A DNA stretch of 64,000 nt, taken from NCBI GenBank assembly GCA_029260715.1, contig JAJDCS010000044.1, forward strand, positions 62,001-126,000. The letters are read 5' to 3'. Origin of the DNA: Phycisphaeraceae bacterium. GTDB taxonomy: Bacteria; Planctomycetota; Phycisphaerae; Phycisphaerales; Phycisphaeraceae. The position numbers were made by a program, and so were the translations under genes. Below the pieces are notes generated by a model. That model was not told the origin of the DNA, searched no databases, and was given only the letters and a program-made list of their open reading frames with translations. Below, in pieces: positions 8,503 to 17,632 of this stretch (the stretch's first letter is position 1; every line of letters begins with the position of its first letter).

Positions 8503-9927
8503 TTGGCTGAGACGACACCCAATACAGCCTCTAAATCAGGGAGCGGTGTCCCAAGCGGGGTCACGCTGCCACAGATCCACTGGCACGAGGGGCTGTTCCT
8601 TCAGCCGCACCACCTCCAGCACCTCCAGCGGCAGATATCCACATTGACCGGCGTTGAGCGTCGCTTGGGTTGGTCGTACCCGTACGGCGTGGTGGAGGCG
8701 GGGCTGTCGGGCGACGCGTTGGAGAACATGCTCGTGCGGTTCGACCGGCTGCGCGTGGTGATGCCCAGCGGTTTGGAGGTCTGCTTCCCCGACAACGCCG
8801 ATTTGCCCGCGTTGGATATCAAGAGCCGGTTCAGCGGCAGCAGCACGTCATTTACGGTGAGCCTTGCGGTGCCGCTGTGGTACGCCACGCGGGGCAACAC
8901 GATCGAGCACACGGGCGAAGAGGACTGGCAGGTTAAGCGCATCTATCGCGTGTCCGAAGTCCAGCAGCCCGACGAGAACACGGGGGAGAACACCCGTCCG
9001 GTGCAGGTGCGGCGTGTGAACGCCAGGCTGATTTTTGAAGACGACGACCACTCTGATATTGAGGCGTTGCCGCTGCTTCGGATCAGCCACGCCACGGGCG
9101 AAGACGTGGGCAAGCCCAAGCAAGACGCGGATTTTATCCCGCCGTGCCTGGTGCTGCCCGGTTCGCCGACGCTGCGCGACTTGGTGCGTGATCTGGCGTT
9201 CCAGGTCGAGGCCACGCGCAAGGAGCAGGTGGTGAAGATCACCAGCGGCGGTTTTAGCATTGACACGATGCGAGGGATTCAGTTTGAGCAGATGCTTCGG
9301 CTGCGCACGCTTAACAAGTACAGCGCGCGGTTGCCTTCGTTGGTCCAGGCGCCGGCGGTGACGCCGTTCGATGCGTACTTGGAGTTGCGGGAGTTGCTTG
9401 GCGAGCTGGCGGCGCTGCAGCCCGACCGCGATCAGTTCGAGGTCAGCCGGTACAATCACGACAACCCGGCGGTGGCGTTCAACGAATTATCCGCGAAGAT
9501 ACGGTCGCTGTTGCAGGGCGCGGTGGCGGCGAGCTTTATGAAGGTCCCTTTTACGGAGGAGGAAGGCTTCCTCGCAGCCGAGCTGACCGACGAGCAGTTG
9601 AGCCGGCCCAACGAGTATTTTTTGGGGATCAACTCCAAGGAAGACCCGCGCGCGTTGGCGAAGCTTGTCGAAGACGGCGGGCGGTTCAAGCTTATGGTTT
9701 GGTCCATGAAGGACAAGCGGATTTTCGGTGTGAAGCTGGCCGAGGAGCGGCACCCCCCGCTGGAACTTCCAGCCGCGGGGGACCTGCACTACTTCCGCTT
9801 GATGCGCACCGACAGCAAGCGCATGTGGGATATGATCATCCAGGAAAAGAAAATGGCGATCCAGTGGATCGGCAACGAGGGCGCCGACTACGAGATCAAG
9901 CTGTACATGACCGGGACAGGGCCGTAA
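8503..9927 (+). CDS. tssK: T6SS baseplate protein TssK
   Basis: This is a 474-residue TssK (VasE/ImpJ) family protein, the cytoplasmic adaptor that links the T6SS baseplate to the TssJLM membrane complex. The family hallmark lies at residues 23-40: IHWHEGLFLQPHHLQ. A TTG start at 8503 is used because GAAGGGA (8491-8497) sits just upstream and no better start keeps the hallmark at its usual distance from the N-terminus. The gene is three bases from tssL, so the two are surely co-transcribed. Length is normal for the family. Confidence 0.95.
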   Translation: MAETTPNTASKSGSGVPSGVTLPQIHWHEGLFLQPHHLQHLQRQISTLTGVERRLGWSYPYGVVEAGLSGDALENMLVRFDRLRVVMPSGLEVCFPDNADLPALDIKSRFSGSSTSFTVSLAVPLWYATRGNTIEHTGEEDWQVKRIYRVSEVQQPDENTGENTRPVQVRRVNARLIFEDDDHSDIEALPLLRISHATGEDVGKPKQDADFIPPCLVLPGSPTLRDLVRDLAFQVEATRKEQVVKITSGGFSIDTMRGIQFEQMLRLRTLNKYSARLPSLVQAPAVTPFDAYLELRELLGELAALQPDRDQFEVSRYNHDNPAVAFNELSAKIRSLLQGAVAASFMKVPFTEEEGFLAAELTDEQLSRPNEYFLGINSKEDPRALAKLVEDGGRFKLMVWSMKDKRIFGVKLAEERHPPLELPAAGDLHYFRLMRTDSKRMWDMIIQEKKMAIQWIGNEGADYEIKLYMTGTGP

Positions 9928-9930
9928 CGC

Positions 9931-10647
9931 ATGACATTGTTAGAACTGATTGAGCCGTTGTGTCAGTATATCTGTCGTCTGAGCCGCTCGGCGCGTAAGG
10001 GCGGCAACTTCGATCACGCGATCGTGCGCGCCGAGATCGACGGGTTGTTTGACGAGATACTCTCCAAAGCCAACGCGGACCCGGCGTTGGCTTCGCACAT
10101 GGACAAGGACCGGGGTGGGTTGGAGGTTGTGCTGGCGTTTTTTGTGGATTTCATGATCCGCGAGAGCAAGCTTTCGTTCGCCCACGAGTGGGAGGGGATG
10201 GCCGAGCAGCGGTACAACGAGCTGGCGGGCGACGAGAAATTCTGGGACATGCTCGACGAGACACTTAGCGAGCGTGGCGATGCGGTCGATCAGCGTATCG
10301 CGGTGTATTACACGTTGGTGGGCCTGGGCTTCACCGGCTGGTACGCGGGTCAGCCCGAGTACCTGCGTAAGAAGATGATGGAGTGCTCGGCGCGGCTCCG
10401 GGGGATGATCGACGCCGACGAGAAGGCGCTGATTTTCGGCGAGTCTGAGTTGTACCTGAACACGGATGATCTGATCGAGCCGCCTGGCAAGAGCCTGGTG
10501 GGGATCGGGATGGCGTCGGTGATCTTGATCGTCGTGTTGCTGATCGGCAATATCTATTTATACAGCCGGGGCACGTCGGTCTTGACCGAGACGCTCGACA
10601 ACATCGCCGAGCTTCAGGACGACACGGCCAAGGCGAGTCAAGAATAA
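9931..10647 (+). CDS. tssL: T6SS membrane-complex protein TssL (DotU/IcmH), short form
   Basis: This 238-residue DotU-family protein has a cytoplasmic helical domain (residues 1-180, with motifs such as EIDGLFDEI, AFFVDFMI and GFTGWYAG) and one C-terminal membrane helix at about 190-211, followed by a 27-residue tail. There is no OmpA-like peptidoglycan-binding domain, which matches the short class of TssL. In T6SS it forms the inner-membrane platform with TssM and contacts TssK. It lies between tssK (three-base gap) and tssM (17-base gap). Confidence 0.93.
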   Translation: MTLLELIEPLCQYICRLSRSARKGGNFDHAIVRAEIDGLFDEILSKANADPALASHMDKDRGGLEVVLAFFVDFMIRESKLSFAHEWEGMAEQRYNELAGDEKFWDMLDETLSERGDAVDQRIAVYYTLVGLGFTGWYAGQPEYLRKKMMECSARLRGMIDADEKALIFGESELYLNTDDLIEPPGKSLVGIGMASVILIVVLLIGNIYLYSRGTSVLTETLDNIAELQDDTAKASQE

Positions 10648-10664
10648 GCAGGATCGGGTTTGCT

Positions 10665-13600
10665 ATGAAATTTGCACTGTCCGCTTTTTCGCAGTTGCCC
10701 CTGTCATTTAAGGTTGCCTCCGCGGTGCTGGGGGGCGGTTCGCTGCTGGGGTTGGTCTACCTGACGTTCCCGGAGCATTTCTGGATCATCATGATCGGGT
10801 TGATCATGGTGGGCGTGTGCCTGGGGCTGTACGGGTACATCATCAAGCTGCAGCGTAAGCGTCGCGCGGCCCCGATGGAGCAGGGGTTGTTGGGCAACAC
10901 ATCCGCGACGCCGCAGGGGATCAGCGCCGCGTCGAGCATGGCGAGGCTGGACGACCTGCGTAAGAAGTTTGAGGAGGGTTTGGAGAAGTTCCGCGCCGCG
11001 GGGAAGAACATTTATAGCCTGCCGTGGTACGCGCTGGTCGGCGAGCCGGGCTCGGGCAAGACCGAGGCGATCCGCCACTGCAACGTGGGCTTCCCGCCGG
11101 GCCTGCAGGACCAGCTCCAAGGCTCGGGCGGCACGCTGAACATGAACTGGTGGTTTACCAACCACGCGGTGATCATCGACACAGCCGGGCGGTTGATGTT
11201 TGAAGAGGTGCAGCCGGGCTCGACCAACGAGTGGGAAGAGTTCCTTAAGCTACTCAAAGCCAACCGCCCCAATTGCCCGATCAACGGGATGCTGCTGACC
11301 ATCTCAGCCGAGAGCCTGATCAAAGACACGGCTGACGACCTGGAGCGCAAGGGCGGGAAGATCGCCCAGCAGCTCGACAACATCCAGCGCATGCTGGGCG
11401 TGCGGTTCCCCGTGTTCATCATGATCACCAAGTGCGACCTGATCAACGGGTTCCGCGAGTTCTTTGAAGACCTGACCGACCCGCAGCTCCAACACCAGGT
11501 CCTTGGCTGGTCCAACCCGGCCCAACTCGACGAGCCGTTCAACCCCGGCGACGTTGAGCAACACCTTGAAAAGGTGAAGGGGCATTTGCTGCGTCGGAGG
11601 ATGCGGCTGCTTTTGGACCCTGTGAGCAACGACAACCCCGACAACCGCCGTACCGATGAAGTCGACGCGTTGTATGCTTTCCCGAACGCGTTGAGCGGGT
11701 TGGCGCCGCGTTTGAAGCGGTACTTGGAGATGATCTTCGTCGCCGGCGAGTGGTCGTCGAAGCCGCTGTTTTTGCGTGGGATTTACTTCACGTCCGCGAT
11801 GCGCGAGGGCGAGGCGTTGGACGCCGATTTGGCTGACATGCTGGGCGTGCCGGTGGACTCATTGCCGGAGGGGCGTGTCTGGGAGCAGGACCGCGCCTAC
11901 TTCTTGCGCGACCTGTTCCTCAAGAAGGTATTCAAAGAGAAGGGGCTGGTCACCCGTGCGACGAACACGCGTCAACTGCAGCGTCAGCGCAAGGGTGTCG
12001 TCTTGGGGACGGGGCTGGGCAGCCTGGCGTTGTTCTTCCTGCTCACCGGGTTTGGTGCGACTCAACTCAAAAAGAGCATCGGGTCGCAACTGGACCTGTG
12101 GTCGGCCATCGAAGACCGCTTCGTCGTTGGCGGGGCCAACCCGTTGAAGATCGTGGACCAGCCGTTCCCCGGTAGCCCCTACGAGTACAGCGGGCAGACG
12201 ATTCTCAACCTAGACGGGACGCAGACCACACTGGGCGAGTTCCCGGGTTTTTGCCGTGAGATCGGTGTGGAGAAAAAGATCTCCATCCCGATCGTGTTTC
12301 AGCCGCTGCGGCTGGTTAAGAGCATCGCCACCGAAGGGTTCAACACGGGTCGTAGGAAGGCGATGCGGGTCATCATTGAAACGAGCTTTTTAGAGCCCGT
12401 GTTCGAGGCGGCCAAGGCGAATATGCTGGTCGCCAAGCCCGAGGCGTGGTCCGAAGTGGCCACCTACGCGCTGGCGGAGATGTCGCGTCTGTTCGTTTTG
12501 GCCAGCAGCGAGCCAACCCTGCTTGGGGGGGGGCTGTCGGGTGACGGCCCTGAAAAATTCGACCCCGATCTGTTGTTCCGGTTTGTGCTGGTGAAGCCCA
12601 AGAACGAAGAGGAATACCTCAAGTACAAAGCCGACGACGCGTCGTTCCAGGACGCGGTGCGGTGGGTGTATTCGAGTCGCGGCGGGGATCAGCCCTGGCC
12701 GCCGCGTGCTTTTGGGCGTGACCCGGAAGTCACGCTCCAGGCCATCTCGGCGGGCGTGGACGCGTTTAGCGCTAGCTGGACACGGCTGGTCGAGGGTCAG
12801 GTGCAAGACAACCTGCTGTCACAGTTGGTGAGTCTCAAGGATGGGCTCAAGGCCTTCCAAAACAGCGAGCGGACCGTCCAGCGTCTGGGCGATGACTTGG
12901 CGTCGGACATCAGCACGCTGGGCGTGGCGGCGTTGGCCAAAGAGTGGCGGGACGCGATCGACACGATGGCCGGGGCCAAGGGGCGGATCGACTCGGCGTT
13001 GCAGCTCTTGGGCGATCAGATCGACCAGCCGATCGACGTGCTTTGTAACCAGGCGCGGGACGAGGTGCTGGGCGAGGGCGCGGTGCCGGCGTACGACCGG
13101 CTATTGGCGTCGCTGTCAGACGAAGGGCGCAAGGGGCTCAGCGACGACCTACGCACTCGCCTGGCGACGATCCGCAGCAAGCTCAAGGGCGAAAACGAAA
13201 CGCTCAACCGCACGGTCCGCAGCCAGGTCCAGGAACTGGAAGAAAACCTGCCCCGCCTCGCTCGCTTGCTGCTGGCCAAGACGCCTCAGGGCGACGTGAG
13301 GCTTTACCAGATCGATTTCGATATGTACCAGCACGCCGACGCGATCTACCGCGACGGCATCGAAGCGGTCGGCGAGTTGATCACCAAGTACAAGTCTTTC
13401 CCGCTGTGCCGCACCACCGACCTGAGGCAGGAGCTGTCGATCGACCGTGCCCAGACCGCTTTTGTGCTGCTGAATAAGATCAAGGGCACCCAGCAGGCCG
13501 CGGCGGAGAACCTGGCCACGGCGGCGCTGCGGCAGGGCGGTGGCGTGGCGTTTTACAAGCAGGTCAAAGAGAAACTCGAGCGGATCGTCAACACCGGGCG

Positions 13601-14144
13601 CGCGCTGGTGATCGGCGATCATCAAGACTGGTACGAGCAGCTAGAGGCGATCCAGAACGCCCTGCACGGCTCCGAGCCGCTGACCTGTGAGTTGGTTGTT
13701 TTGCCGTTCACCGAGCAGAAGCACCGGCCTAACATAGAAGGCCTGAACCTGCGGGACACGCCGCTGACCCCGCACCGTTATTTCGAGGTTTTCTGGGGTG
13801 ACAGGCTGATCGGCCAGCGCATGCAGACCGACCACGCGCTGAGCGACGTGGAGCCCACCGTCTTTTCGATCCCCGGCAAGAAAGTTTCGTTCAGGTTCTT
13901 TGACCACCTTGACGCCCAGGCGCCCGACGCCGTGGCCGACGCGGACAACCCTTGGACGATCATTAAAGCCCTGCACACCCTCGACGCCGAAGCGAACGAG
14001 GACGACAAGCAGGTGTGGAAGGTCGCGTTGATCATGAAAGATACGCGCGGCGCGAATTATTATTACTGGGTCGGTTTGAAGTTCAATCGGCCGATCCCCG
14101 AACTCGACGACTGGCCGACCGAGGAGAGTTGGCCCAAGCCGTAG
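10665..14144 (+). CDS. tssM: T6SS membrane-complex protein TssM (IcmF)
   Basis: This 1159-residue IcmF-family protein has two N-terminal membrane helices (about 14-34 and 39-60), then a cytoplasmic NTPase-like domain with an intact Walker A (GEPGSGKTE, 126-134), an IDTAGR motif near 171-176 and TKCD later. A third helix lies at about 445-466 and is followed by a large periplasmic part. TssM spans the envelope and contacts the outer-membrane lipoprotein. Some TssM proteins have lost Walker A; this one keeps it, so ATP binding is possible. No frameshift is seen. Confidence 0.95.
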   Translation: MKFALSAFSQLPLSFKVASAVLGGGSLLGLVYLTFPEHFWIIMIGLIMVGVCLGLYGYIIKLQRKRRAAPMEQGLLGNTSATPQGISAASSMARLDDLRKKFEEGLEKFRAAGKNIYSLPWYALVGEPGSGKTEAIRHCNVGFPPGLQDQLQGSGGTLNMNWWFTNHAVIIDTAGRLMFEEVQPGSTNEWEEFLKLLKANRPNCPINGMLLTISAESLIKDTADDLERKGGKIAQQLDNIQRMLGVRFPVFIMITKCDLINGFREFFEDLTDPQLQHQVLGWSNPAQLDEPFNPGDVEQHLEKVKGHLLRRRMRLLLDPVSNDNPDNRRTDEVDALYAFPNALSGLAPRLKRYLEMIFVAGEWSSKPLFLRGIYFTSAMREGEALDADLADMLGVPVDSLPEGRVWEQDRAYFLRDLFLKKVFKEKGLVTRATNTRQLQRQRKGVVLGTGLGSLALFFLLTGFGATQLKKSIGSQLDLWSAIEDRFVVGGANPLKIVDQPFPGSPYEYSGQTILNLDGTQTTLGEFPGFCREIGVEKKISIPIVFQPLRLVKSIATEGFNTGRRKAMRVIIETSFLEPVFEAAKANMLVAKPEAWSEVATYALAEMSRLFVLASSEPTLLGGGLSGDGPEKFDPDLLFRFVLVKPKNEEEYLKYKADDASFQDAVRWVYSSRGGDQPWPPRAFGRDPEVTLQAISAGVDAFSASWTRLVEGQVQDNLLSQLVSLKDGLKAFQNSERTVQRLGDDLASDISTLGVAALAKEWRDAIDTMAGAKGRIDSALQLLGDQIDQPIDVLCNQARDEVLGEGAVPAYDRLLASLSDEGRKGLSDDLRTRLATIRSKLKGENETLNRTVRSQVQELEENLPRLARLLLAKTPQGDVRLYQIDFDMYQHADAIYRDGIEAVGELITKYKSFPLCRTTDLRQELSIDRAQTAFVLLNKIKGTQQAAAENLATAALRQGGGVAFYKQVKEKLERIVNTGRALVIGDHQDWYEQLEAIQNALHGSEPLTCELVVLPFTEQKHRPNIEGLNLRDTPLTPHRYFEVFWGDRLIGQRMQTDHALSDVEPTVFSIPGKKVSFRFFDHLDAQAPDAVADADNPWTIIKALHTLDAEANEDDKQVWKVALIMKDTRGANYYYWVGLKFNRPIPELDDWPTEESWPKP

Positions 14145-14201
14145 CGTTTGGCGTGACCCGTGACTCGGTGCCGCTAGAAGGAAGGTTCGTCCATAGCCGC
14201 C

Positions 14202-15395
14202 ATGCTGAATATTTTCAGTTCAGGTTCCAGCCGCAAGGCGTTGCCGGCCAAGGTTTCGCTCGTCGCGTTCGGCAAGCACCCCGGGTGGGACGACCATATC
14301 CCCGACCTGGGGCACATGACCCAGCACCTGGTCAATGTGAAGCGCGAGCTGTACGTCGAAGGGATCGGCGGGAACATCGATTCGGGCGCGTGGAGCCAGA
14401 TGGCCGACGAGGAGCGGCTCGAAGGATTCCACCACCTGTTCTTGTGGCACACCCCCGACCAGCTGGTCGTTGGTCGGATGTGGTCTTCGAGCGACGGCAA
14501 AGGTCGCAAGCGATACCCCATGATCGTCTGCGCCCAGTGTGCCGGTTTGTCGCTGCCTTGGGTGCTGAAGGAACTGCCGCCGCTGTTGGAGCAGATTGAG
14601 CAAAGCTGCGCCGCTACCGATTCGGCCGATGTGGTGACCGGGGTCATCGACAAGGCCCAGAGCGACTTGAACGCACTGGTCCAGGCCGCGGGGCCCGGCG
14701 CCGAGGGGTACAAACCCCCGCCGGACCTGTTGGCCAAGCTGTCGGATCGACCCGAGATGGGCCCCGATGCGCAGGGGCTGATGCGTGTGCTTTACCAGAT
14801 CGGCCGCGAGTTTTCTGATCAGCGTGTCAGTTCGTCCATGCGTGCCAAGCACATGCGTGTGCCGGCTTGCGGTGACCGTCCGTCAGAGGCTTTGCTGCGG
14901 TGGACGGGCTTCCTGCTCAACCAGATCAGCACCCCCGTGCCTATGCTGCTGGTGCTGCCGTTGGGTCAGCAGTGGATCGACCTAATTATTGGCGACCAGC
15001 AAGTGGGGTCGCAGGTTTACGGCATCCGGGTGTTGCCCAGCAAGCTGCCGCTGACGACGGATATCCCGTACAGCCTCGACGAGGCTTTTATCGCACAGGC
15101 CAAGCAGCGGATCGCCGCTTCCAAAGGCGAGCCGGCTGTTGATCATGGCGAGCCCGGTGCCGCTGGGGCGGCTACGAAGCAGCCCGCGACGCCCGCCCCG
15201 TCGCCGGAAGCGGGTCAGGAGTCAGACGGCAAGCCGAAGCGGTCGGTGATTTCCCGGCTGGCGTTCGCGTTGGTCGCGGCGGTCGTTCTGGCGGTGGCGG
15301 GCGTGTTGTTTGTCAACCACAGCGGGATGGTCGATGAGAAGTACCAGTTCGACGCCGCACCGTTCCTCAAGTGGTGCGTCGATAAATTCTATTAG
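14202..15395 (+). CDS. TagF-like T6SS regulator with C-terminal membrane anchor
   Basis: This 397-residue protein has an N-terminal TagF/ImpM domain (residues about 8-250) with the family opening LVAFGKHPGWDDHIPDLG. In Pseudomonas TagF is a cytoplasmic post-translational repressor of T6SS, and in some bacteria it is fused to the phosphatase PppA. Here no phosphatase is seen. A Pro/Ala-rich linker (about 305-345) leads to one membrane helix at about 350-370 and a 25-residue tail, which is unusual for this family. The ATG at 14202 has GAAGGAAGG about 15 bases upstream, rather far. The gene starts 57 bases after tssM. Confidence 0.85.
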   Translation: MLNIFSSGSSRKALPAKVSLVAFGKHPGWDDHIPDLGHMTQHLVNVKRELYVEGIGGNIDSGAWSQMADEERLEGFHHLFLWHTPDQLVVGRMWSSSDGKGRKRYPMIVCAQCAGLSLPWVLKELPPLLEQIEQSCAATDSADVVTGVIDKAQSDLNALVQAAGPGAEGYKPPPDLLAKLSDRPEMGPDAQGLMRVLYQIGREFSDQRVSSSMRAKHMRVPACGDRPSEALLRWTGFLLNQISTPVPMLLVLPLGQQWIDLIIGDQQVGSQVYGIRVLPSKLPLTTDIPYSLDEAFIAQAKQRIAASKGEPAVDHGEPGAAGAATKQPATPAPSPEAGQESDGKPKRSVISRLAFALVAAVVLAVAGVLFVNHSGMVDEKYQFDAAPFLKWCVDKFY

Positions 15396-15434
15396 GCTTG
15401 TTAGCGGCTGTGCGCGGGCGATGAGGCGGGTTGG

Positions 15435-15632
15435 CTATTGAGGCTGCTCGCCGGGGTCTTGCTTGGCCTTCTGCTCGGCCAATTCGCGGCGGTTGATTGA
15501 CATCTCGCGCGGGAAGTCAAACGACAGCCGCACCTTGTCGCCTTGGATATCGACGACGCGGATGACCCCGAGCGGGCTGCGCGGATCGCCGATGACGATT
15601 TCCTCTCCGATACGGCGTGTTAAAGCGAGCAT
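15435..15632 (-). CDS. csrA: CsrA carbon storage regulator / translational regulator
   Basis: This 65-residue CsrA/RsmA protein is a dimeric RNA-binding regulator that blocks or promotes translation at GGA motifs. It has the family start MLALTRRIGEEIVIGD and the strand/helix parts VRLSFDFPREM and INRREL. The ATG at 15630-15632 is chosen because GGAAGGAG lies eight bases upstream; the longer open frame to 15743 has no support. The first loop is slightly longer than in E. coli (DPRSPLG). It is convergent with the T6SS operon. Confidence 0.93.
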   Translation of the reverse strand: MLALTRRIGEEIVIGDPRSPLGVIRVVDIQGDKVRLSFDFPREMSINRRELAEQKAKQDPGEQPQ

Positions 15633-15787
15633 GTCAACCGCTCCTTCCGTAGGCAGTTGCCTCCAGGCTCTGGGTCTGTTCCGTGACCGCGTCAAGCCGC
15701 ATGGGCATAAGTCGGCTGTCTTTATATCATCGTCCGGCCCCAAGCCGGATCGTCATAAATGGATGTGAGAAGGCGGTTGTGAACCAG

Positions 15788-16054
15788 TTAGCGGACCTGC
15801 TCAACGGCCACCACCTGGGGAACTTTCTCCCGGATATTCCGTTCGATGCCCATCTGCAGCGTCATCGTGCTGGACGGGCAGCCCACGCAGGCGCCGTGTA
15901 GCCGGATTTTCGCCACGCCGTCGTCCGTGATTTCCACCAACTCCAGATCGCCCCCGTCTGACTGCACAGCGGGTCTGATGCGGGCGATTACCTGATTGAC
16001 CTGCGAATAAATGGCTGATTTATCGCTGCTGGATTCGGTGGCTTGGTTCTGCAT
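15788..16054 (-). CDS. NifU C-terminal (NFU) domain iron-sulfur scaffold
   Basis: This 88-residue protein is a single NFU domain: IARIRPAVQSDGGDLELVEI followed by the cluster-binding CVGC (Cys56, Cys59). Such proteins carry or assemble Fe-S clusters and pass them to client enzymes. Possible clients in this window include the Fe-S-type UvrC; the protein partner of LipB, LipA, is also an Fe-S enzyme but is not visible here. The start ATG at 16052-16054 has no clear ribosome site. It is upstream of csrA on the same strand with a gap of about 155 bases. Confidence 0.9.
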   Translation of the reverse strand: MQNQATESSSDKSAIYSQVNQVIARIRPAVQSDGGDLELVEITDDGVAKIRLHGACVGCPSSTMTLQMGIERNIREKVPQVVAVEQVR

Positions 16055-16148
16055 GGTTATGGGTTAGCTCGTAGCCTACTCTGAAGTATAAAAAACGCCC
16101 CCACCAGGAGCTAGTTAAATCATAGGCGGTATTGCGTATATTTGCCAA

Positions 16149-16985
16149 TCAAGGGTGGATTATCGTTCGTTTACGGATTATCCAGAAAAGGCTTACAAGC
16201 AAGACGGTCGCGGTGGCGGTCGACGGCTCGGGTGTTTCGGCTTGCGATGACGGTAGAGTTTGTATGACAAGGTTAGCGAGGCCGGGGTCTAGGCGGTAAG
16301 ACTCCGTGTTGTCCAGCGTGCCGTCTAGGCTGGGCCTGCCGATCAAATACACGCTATCCCAAGGGTTGGCTGTGGATTGCATGGGGCGGGAGAGGGCCTG
16401 GTCGGTGGCGATTCCTAAGCTCGGCTCGTTGCCCAAGGGTGCCGCGGCGTTTGCCGGGCCAAGGGTTAGGGCGTCAAGTAAGGTGGCGTTTGCGAGATCG
16501 GGCCACGACTGGATGGAATCGCCAAAGCTGACAAGCCCTGTGGGGCCGTCGAATAGCAACAGCGTGCGTGGTTTGCCCCCCAAGCCCAGCGTCTGACCCG
16601 GCGGCAGCACAACGGCTGAGCCCGGATTGGGCGATCCCATCTGCTGTGGCCATGGCGATTCCGCCGCGACACGGATATCTTGCTCGCCAATGAGCGGGAC
16701 AACCCGCAAGACGGTCCCGATCGGGGCGGGTGTGCCCGGTGACAGGGGGCTGGGGCTGGCATCGATGATTACCAACTCGGCTTGCGGTAAGCCGTGCAGC
16801 CCTGAAATCTCAATCAGCGGTGGGATGACGAATGTAGCCGTGCCGGTGTGGTTGATCACGGTGCGAGGCCAGGGCTGGACTTCGCTGATCCATGCTCCAA
16901 GGCAGCGGGCGACGGGCAACAATTGAACGACGGCGGTAAGGGCGACGGCGACGGGGGGCAGTAGGTGTGTGTACAACCGTTTCAC
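16149..16985 (-). CDS. Secreted PEP-CTERM protein of unknown function
   Basis: This 278-residue exported protein has a signal peptide (residues about 1-28), a Pro/Leu-rich middle with no recognised domain, and a PEP-CTERM sorting signal at the end: PEPSTA, a hydrophobic stretch and the basic tail RKRTIIHP. Such proteins are processed by exosortase and sent to the surface or to exopolysaccharide. The start is GTG at 16983-16985 with GGAGG eight bases upstream. It has no obvious operon partner. Confidence 0.8.
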   Translation of the reverse strand: MKRLYTHLLPPVAVALTAVVQLLPVARCLGAWISEVQPWPRTVINHTGTATFVIPPLIEISGLHGLPQAELVIIDASPSPLSPGTPAPIGTVLRVVPLIGEQDIRVAAESPWPQQMGSPNPGSAVVLPPGQTLGLGGKPRTLLLFDGPTGLVSFGDSIQSWPDLANATLLDALTLGPANAAAPLGNEPSLGIATDQALSRPMQSTANPWDSVYLIGRPSLDGTLDNTESYRLDPGLANLVIQTLPSSQAETPEPSTATATVLLVSLFWIIRKRTIIHP

Positions 16986-17365
16986 GGGGAAACCTCCGTC
17001 TTCAACCCAGGCTGTGCTGAGGAGAAAACGATGCCCCGGAAGGTTGTCGGTCGTCAGCCGCGTGTGTGTGTTGGGCCCGATTTGGCCCGCTTCGCGTTAC
17101 GGAAGCTGTTATATCACCATGCTTCGAGCGGATCAAAAAAATCGCCCGTCGGCTTGGCGGGTTGTTGGTTGACGCAAGTAGGAACCGGTGTTAGTCTCCT
17201 GCCTGCGCGATGTTTGGGTCGCTTGTTCGCGGTTTGAAAACAGCGGCGGGCGCCTGTTGTGGGGTGAGAGGGAGGTGGGTTGCCGTGGGCGGCTCATCGA
17301 GCGACTCTTGAGCCGCGTGGTCTTCACTGGCTGCCGCTTAAAAGGCACAGGGCCAGCGGATTAAC
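16986..17365. other. Intergenic region upstream of tRNA-Thr/tuf
   Basis: These 380 bases carry no convincing gene; the small ORFs here lack ribosome sites. They contain the leader of the PEP-CTERM gene on the minus strand and a promoter-like sequence for the tRNA/tuf operon (17169-17197). Confidence 0.5.
17169..17197 (+). promoter_or_regulatory. Candidate sigma70 promoter for tRNA-Thr/tuf
   Basis: TTGACG (17169-17174) and TAGTCT (17192-17197) are separated by 17 bases. The first box differs from consensus at one base; the second keeps the key TA---T. Transcription would begin about 160 bases before tRNA-Thr. Confidence 0.45.
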
Positions 17366-17437
<72 letters not shown>

Positions 17438-17632
17438 GTTGCACCTGGTGGGCGAAGCGTGGCCGGGGTGTCTGGACGCCACGGCTGGATTGATTAGGAT
17501 ATACGCGGTCAGAAACGGGACCGGACGCTGCCAGGTTTTTCGTTGGGAGCGGAGGCACGTTTGGTTGGCCCGTGTCGGGGTGAGTTGCCCCGGCGTGTAT
17601 AGCTAACCGTATTTACAGAGGATTAGTATCCG

